Assembly: GCA_020056865.1 (NCBI GenBank)
Contig: JAGVGX010000099.1
Location: forward strand, 1 to 6,272
DNA: 6,272 bases
From: Desulfobacterales bacterium
GTDB taxonomy: Bacteria > Desulfobacterota > Desulfobacteria > Desulfobacterales > BuS5
Direction: 5' to 3'
Under the pieces are notes generated by a model. That model was not told the origin of the DNA, ran no database searches, and saw only the letters and a program-made list of their open reading frames with translations. The position numbers and the translations under genes were made by a program. Shown in pieces: positions 5,167 to 6,272 of this stretch. Position 1 is the first letter of the stretch. Each line of letters starts with the position of its first letter.

Positions 5167-6272
5167 TTATTTTTTGGTTTTCATCAAAACAGACTTACAA
5201 GGATAATAAGCCTGCCTTATATATGTTTGGGCTTCAGCCGTTGTTACAAGCCTTCCTTTCAATTTGCTTTTTGCATCGCCTGATGTATTTCTTTCGATGT
5301 TATACAGAAGGTGAGGTATGAACATGTAATTATGGTCTTCCATGTAATCATGTTTTTCATCGATATATTCCTTCGTAAAAAACTCCTCCCTTGCTTTCAA
5401 AAGCCTGAAAATAAAATGCCTGGATACGCTCTTGTCTTCATAATATGCCTGAAGCTGCTCGGCAAATTCTGACAGTTCTTCAAAGGTTAATGTTTTTATA
5501 TTTAGTTTTTTTGATTTTCCGGTCAGATAGATATTTTCGCTGTGGATTTCAGTCTCATCAAACACGGCACCCGGATATTTGTTTCTCAGCTCCACTTGAT
5601 ACACTCTGCTTCTTTCATCTTCTTTGTCCCAGATGAGAGTTTCCTCCATGACCGTTATCCGGTTTTTCCCTTTATCTTTTGATTTTTTTAAAGCCTCTTC
5701 CGCTTTGTCCGCAGCTATACTGATAGGAAACTTGGGCTTGCAGATATAAATCCCGGCTGACAACGTTATATTTGGGTTGTGGCAAGTGAACTCCTTGAAT
5801 TTTTTACGTATCATTCGGGCCAGATCAATAATCCTGTCCCAGGGGCCAACAATAACCAGATCATCGCCACCAGCAAAAATCAGATAAAAAATACTGGAAA
5901 CATCTTTTTTATATTTCCATTTATTTTTTTCGTCATTCTGCCAGTGTTCAAAAACCTGCCGGCAAAGATCGTCAATATGAACGGTAAAGAAAAATGACAA
6001 TTGCCGGCTTAAATTTGACAAGCGAGAAATAGACCTGAGGTTTCCGGTTTTTTCTTTTGCTGACGGGGGCGTGTCCAGTCCGATGGAGAAGATCAGGCCG
6101 AGATTGTCCACGTCCATTTTGAGTATGCCGATACGCTTATCTCCTTCCGCCATGTCCGCAAGCGTTGAAAATGAAAGCGTCTGATCTTGATTAACCATCC
6201 CATCATTATTTTCATCTTTTTCTGATTCAAGAGGCCCTATCTTATTCAGCGCAACCGGAAGGGTTTGGGCAA
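5167..6272 (-). CDS. csm1: Type III-A CRISPR-Cas Cas10/Csm1, C-terminal 367 residues (5' end off window)
   Basis: Cas10 is the signature subunit of type III systems. Its Palm domains turn ATP into cyclic oligoadenylates when target RNA is bound, and its HD domain, when present, cuts single-stranded DNA. The frame runs open to the right edge, so a Met codon at 6196-6198 is internal and not the start. Visible are a short linker, then Palm2 with the first strand and metal-site region GILKMDVDNLG, the cyclase motif FAGGDDLVIVG (GGDD codons at 5860-5871), ITLSAGIYICKPKFPI, and the DKGKNRITVM segment. A helical D4 C-terminal domain ends with YMFIPHLLYNIER and a lysine-rich tail. The HD domain and Palm1 are beyond the window, so DNase capacity cannot be judged. 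The intact GGDD fits the CARF effector encoded at the operon's end. Confidence 0.95.
   Translation of the reverse strand, partial: AQTLPVALNKIGPLESEKDENNDGMVNQDQTLSFSTLADMAEGDKRIGILKMDVDNLGLIFSIGLDTPPSAKEKTGNLRSISRLSNLSRQLSFFFTVHIDDLCRQVFEHWQNDEKNKWKYKKDVSSIFYLIFAGGDDLVIVGPWDRIIDLARMIRKKFKEFTCHNPNITLSAGIYICKPKFPISIAADKAEEALKKSKDKGKNRITVMEETLIWDKEDERSRVYQVELRNKYPGAVFDETEIHSENIYLTGKSKKLNIKTLTFEELSEFAEQLQAYYEDKSVSRHFIFRLLKAREEFFTKEYIDEKHDYMEDHNYMFIPHLLYNIERNTSGDAKSKLKGRLVTTAEAQTYIRQAYYPCKSVLMKTKK

Noticed and set aside
6196..6198. ATG as the true start of a short cas10
   Set aside because: The frame stays open for 24 more codons to the window edge, there is no good Shine-Dalgarno just before this ATG, and Cas10 needs the upstream HD and Palm1 regions.
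1..6272. CRISPR array or long direct repeats
   Set aside because: No regularly spaced repeats of 24-40 nt were seen on reading through. The only repeated item noted in the spacer is a short CAAAGCC pair near 290-325.

Overview
All recognisable genes in this window lie on the minus strand, so the biological reading order runs from right (6272) to left (1). The core, from about 6272 down to 1479, is a type III-A (Csm) CRISPR-Cas effector operon in canonical order: csm1/cas10 (5' end beyond the right edge), csm2, csm3, csm4, csm5. The genes are packed tightly: a 16-nt gap, 8-nt overlap, 10-nt gap, 11-nt overlap and 1-nt overlap. Most have a good Shine-Dalgarno, and this sets the start codons chosen here. 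The Cas10 GGDD motif and the Csm3 catalytic-loop Asp are both present, so the complex looks competent for cyclic oligoadenylate (cOA) signalling and for target RNA cleavage.

The last gene of the operon (343-1479) is not a standard HEPN-type Csm6. Its N-terminus is a CARF domain of the APE2256/CARF7 kind, with CGTS and NPTGGYK motifs. The middle looks like a winged helix. The C-terminus has no HEPN R-x(4-6)-H motif and resembles a RelE-type mRNA interferase. This matches the layout of Cami1 (CARF-wHTH-RelE), a cOA-activated ribosome-dependent ribonuclease.

Downstream lies a 162-nt non-genic spacer (181-342), then the 5' part of a RelB/DinJ-family antitoxin gene (1-180, running off the left edge). 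That gene has its own promoter-like sequence: TTGACA, 17 nt, TACATT, with a perfect inverted repeat lying mostly in the spacer, the expected layout for toxin-antitoxin autorepression. The spacer also holds a short open frame with coding character but no good start, possibly a gene remnant.

A RelB-type antitoxin right behind a CARF-RelE toxin-like effector is the most intriguing feature. It may be an ordinary relBE locus that happens to sit beside the operon, or a functional antidote. The window alone cannot decide.

The DNA is fairly AT-rich (roughly 40% GC by eye). The gene set suits a mesophilic, probably anaerobic Gram-negative bacterium such as a Desulfobacterota member, but this taxonomic guess is weak. 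No CRISPR repeats, cas6, cas1/cas2, tRNA, rRNA or insertion sequence was seen.
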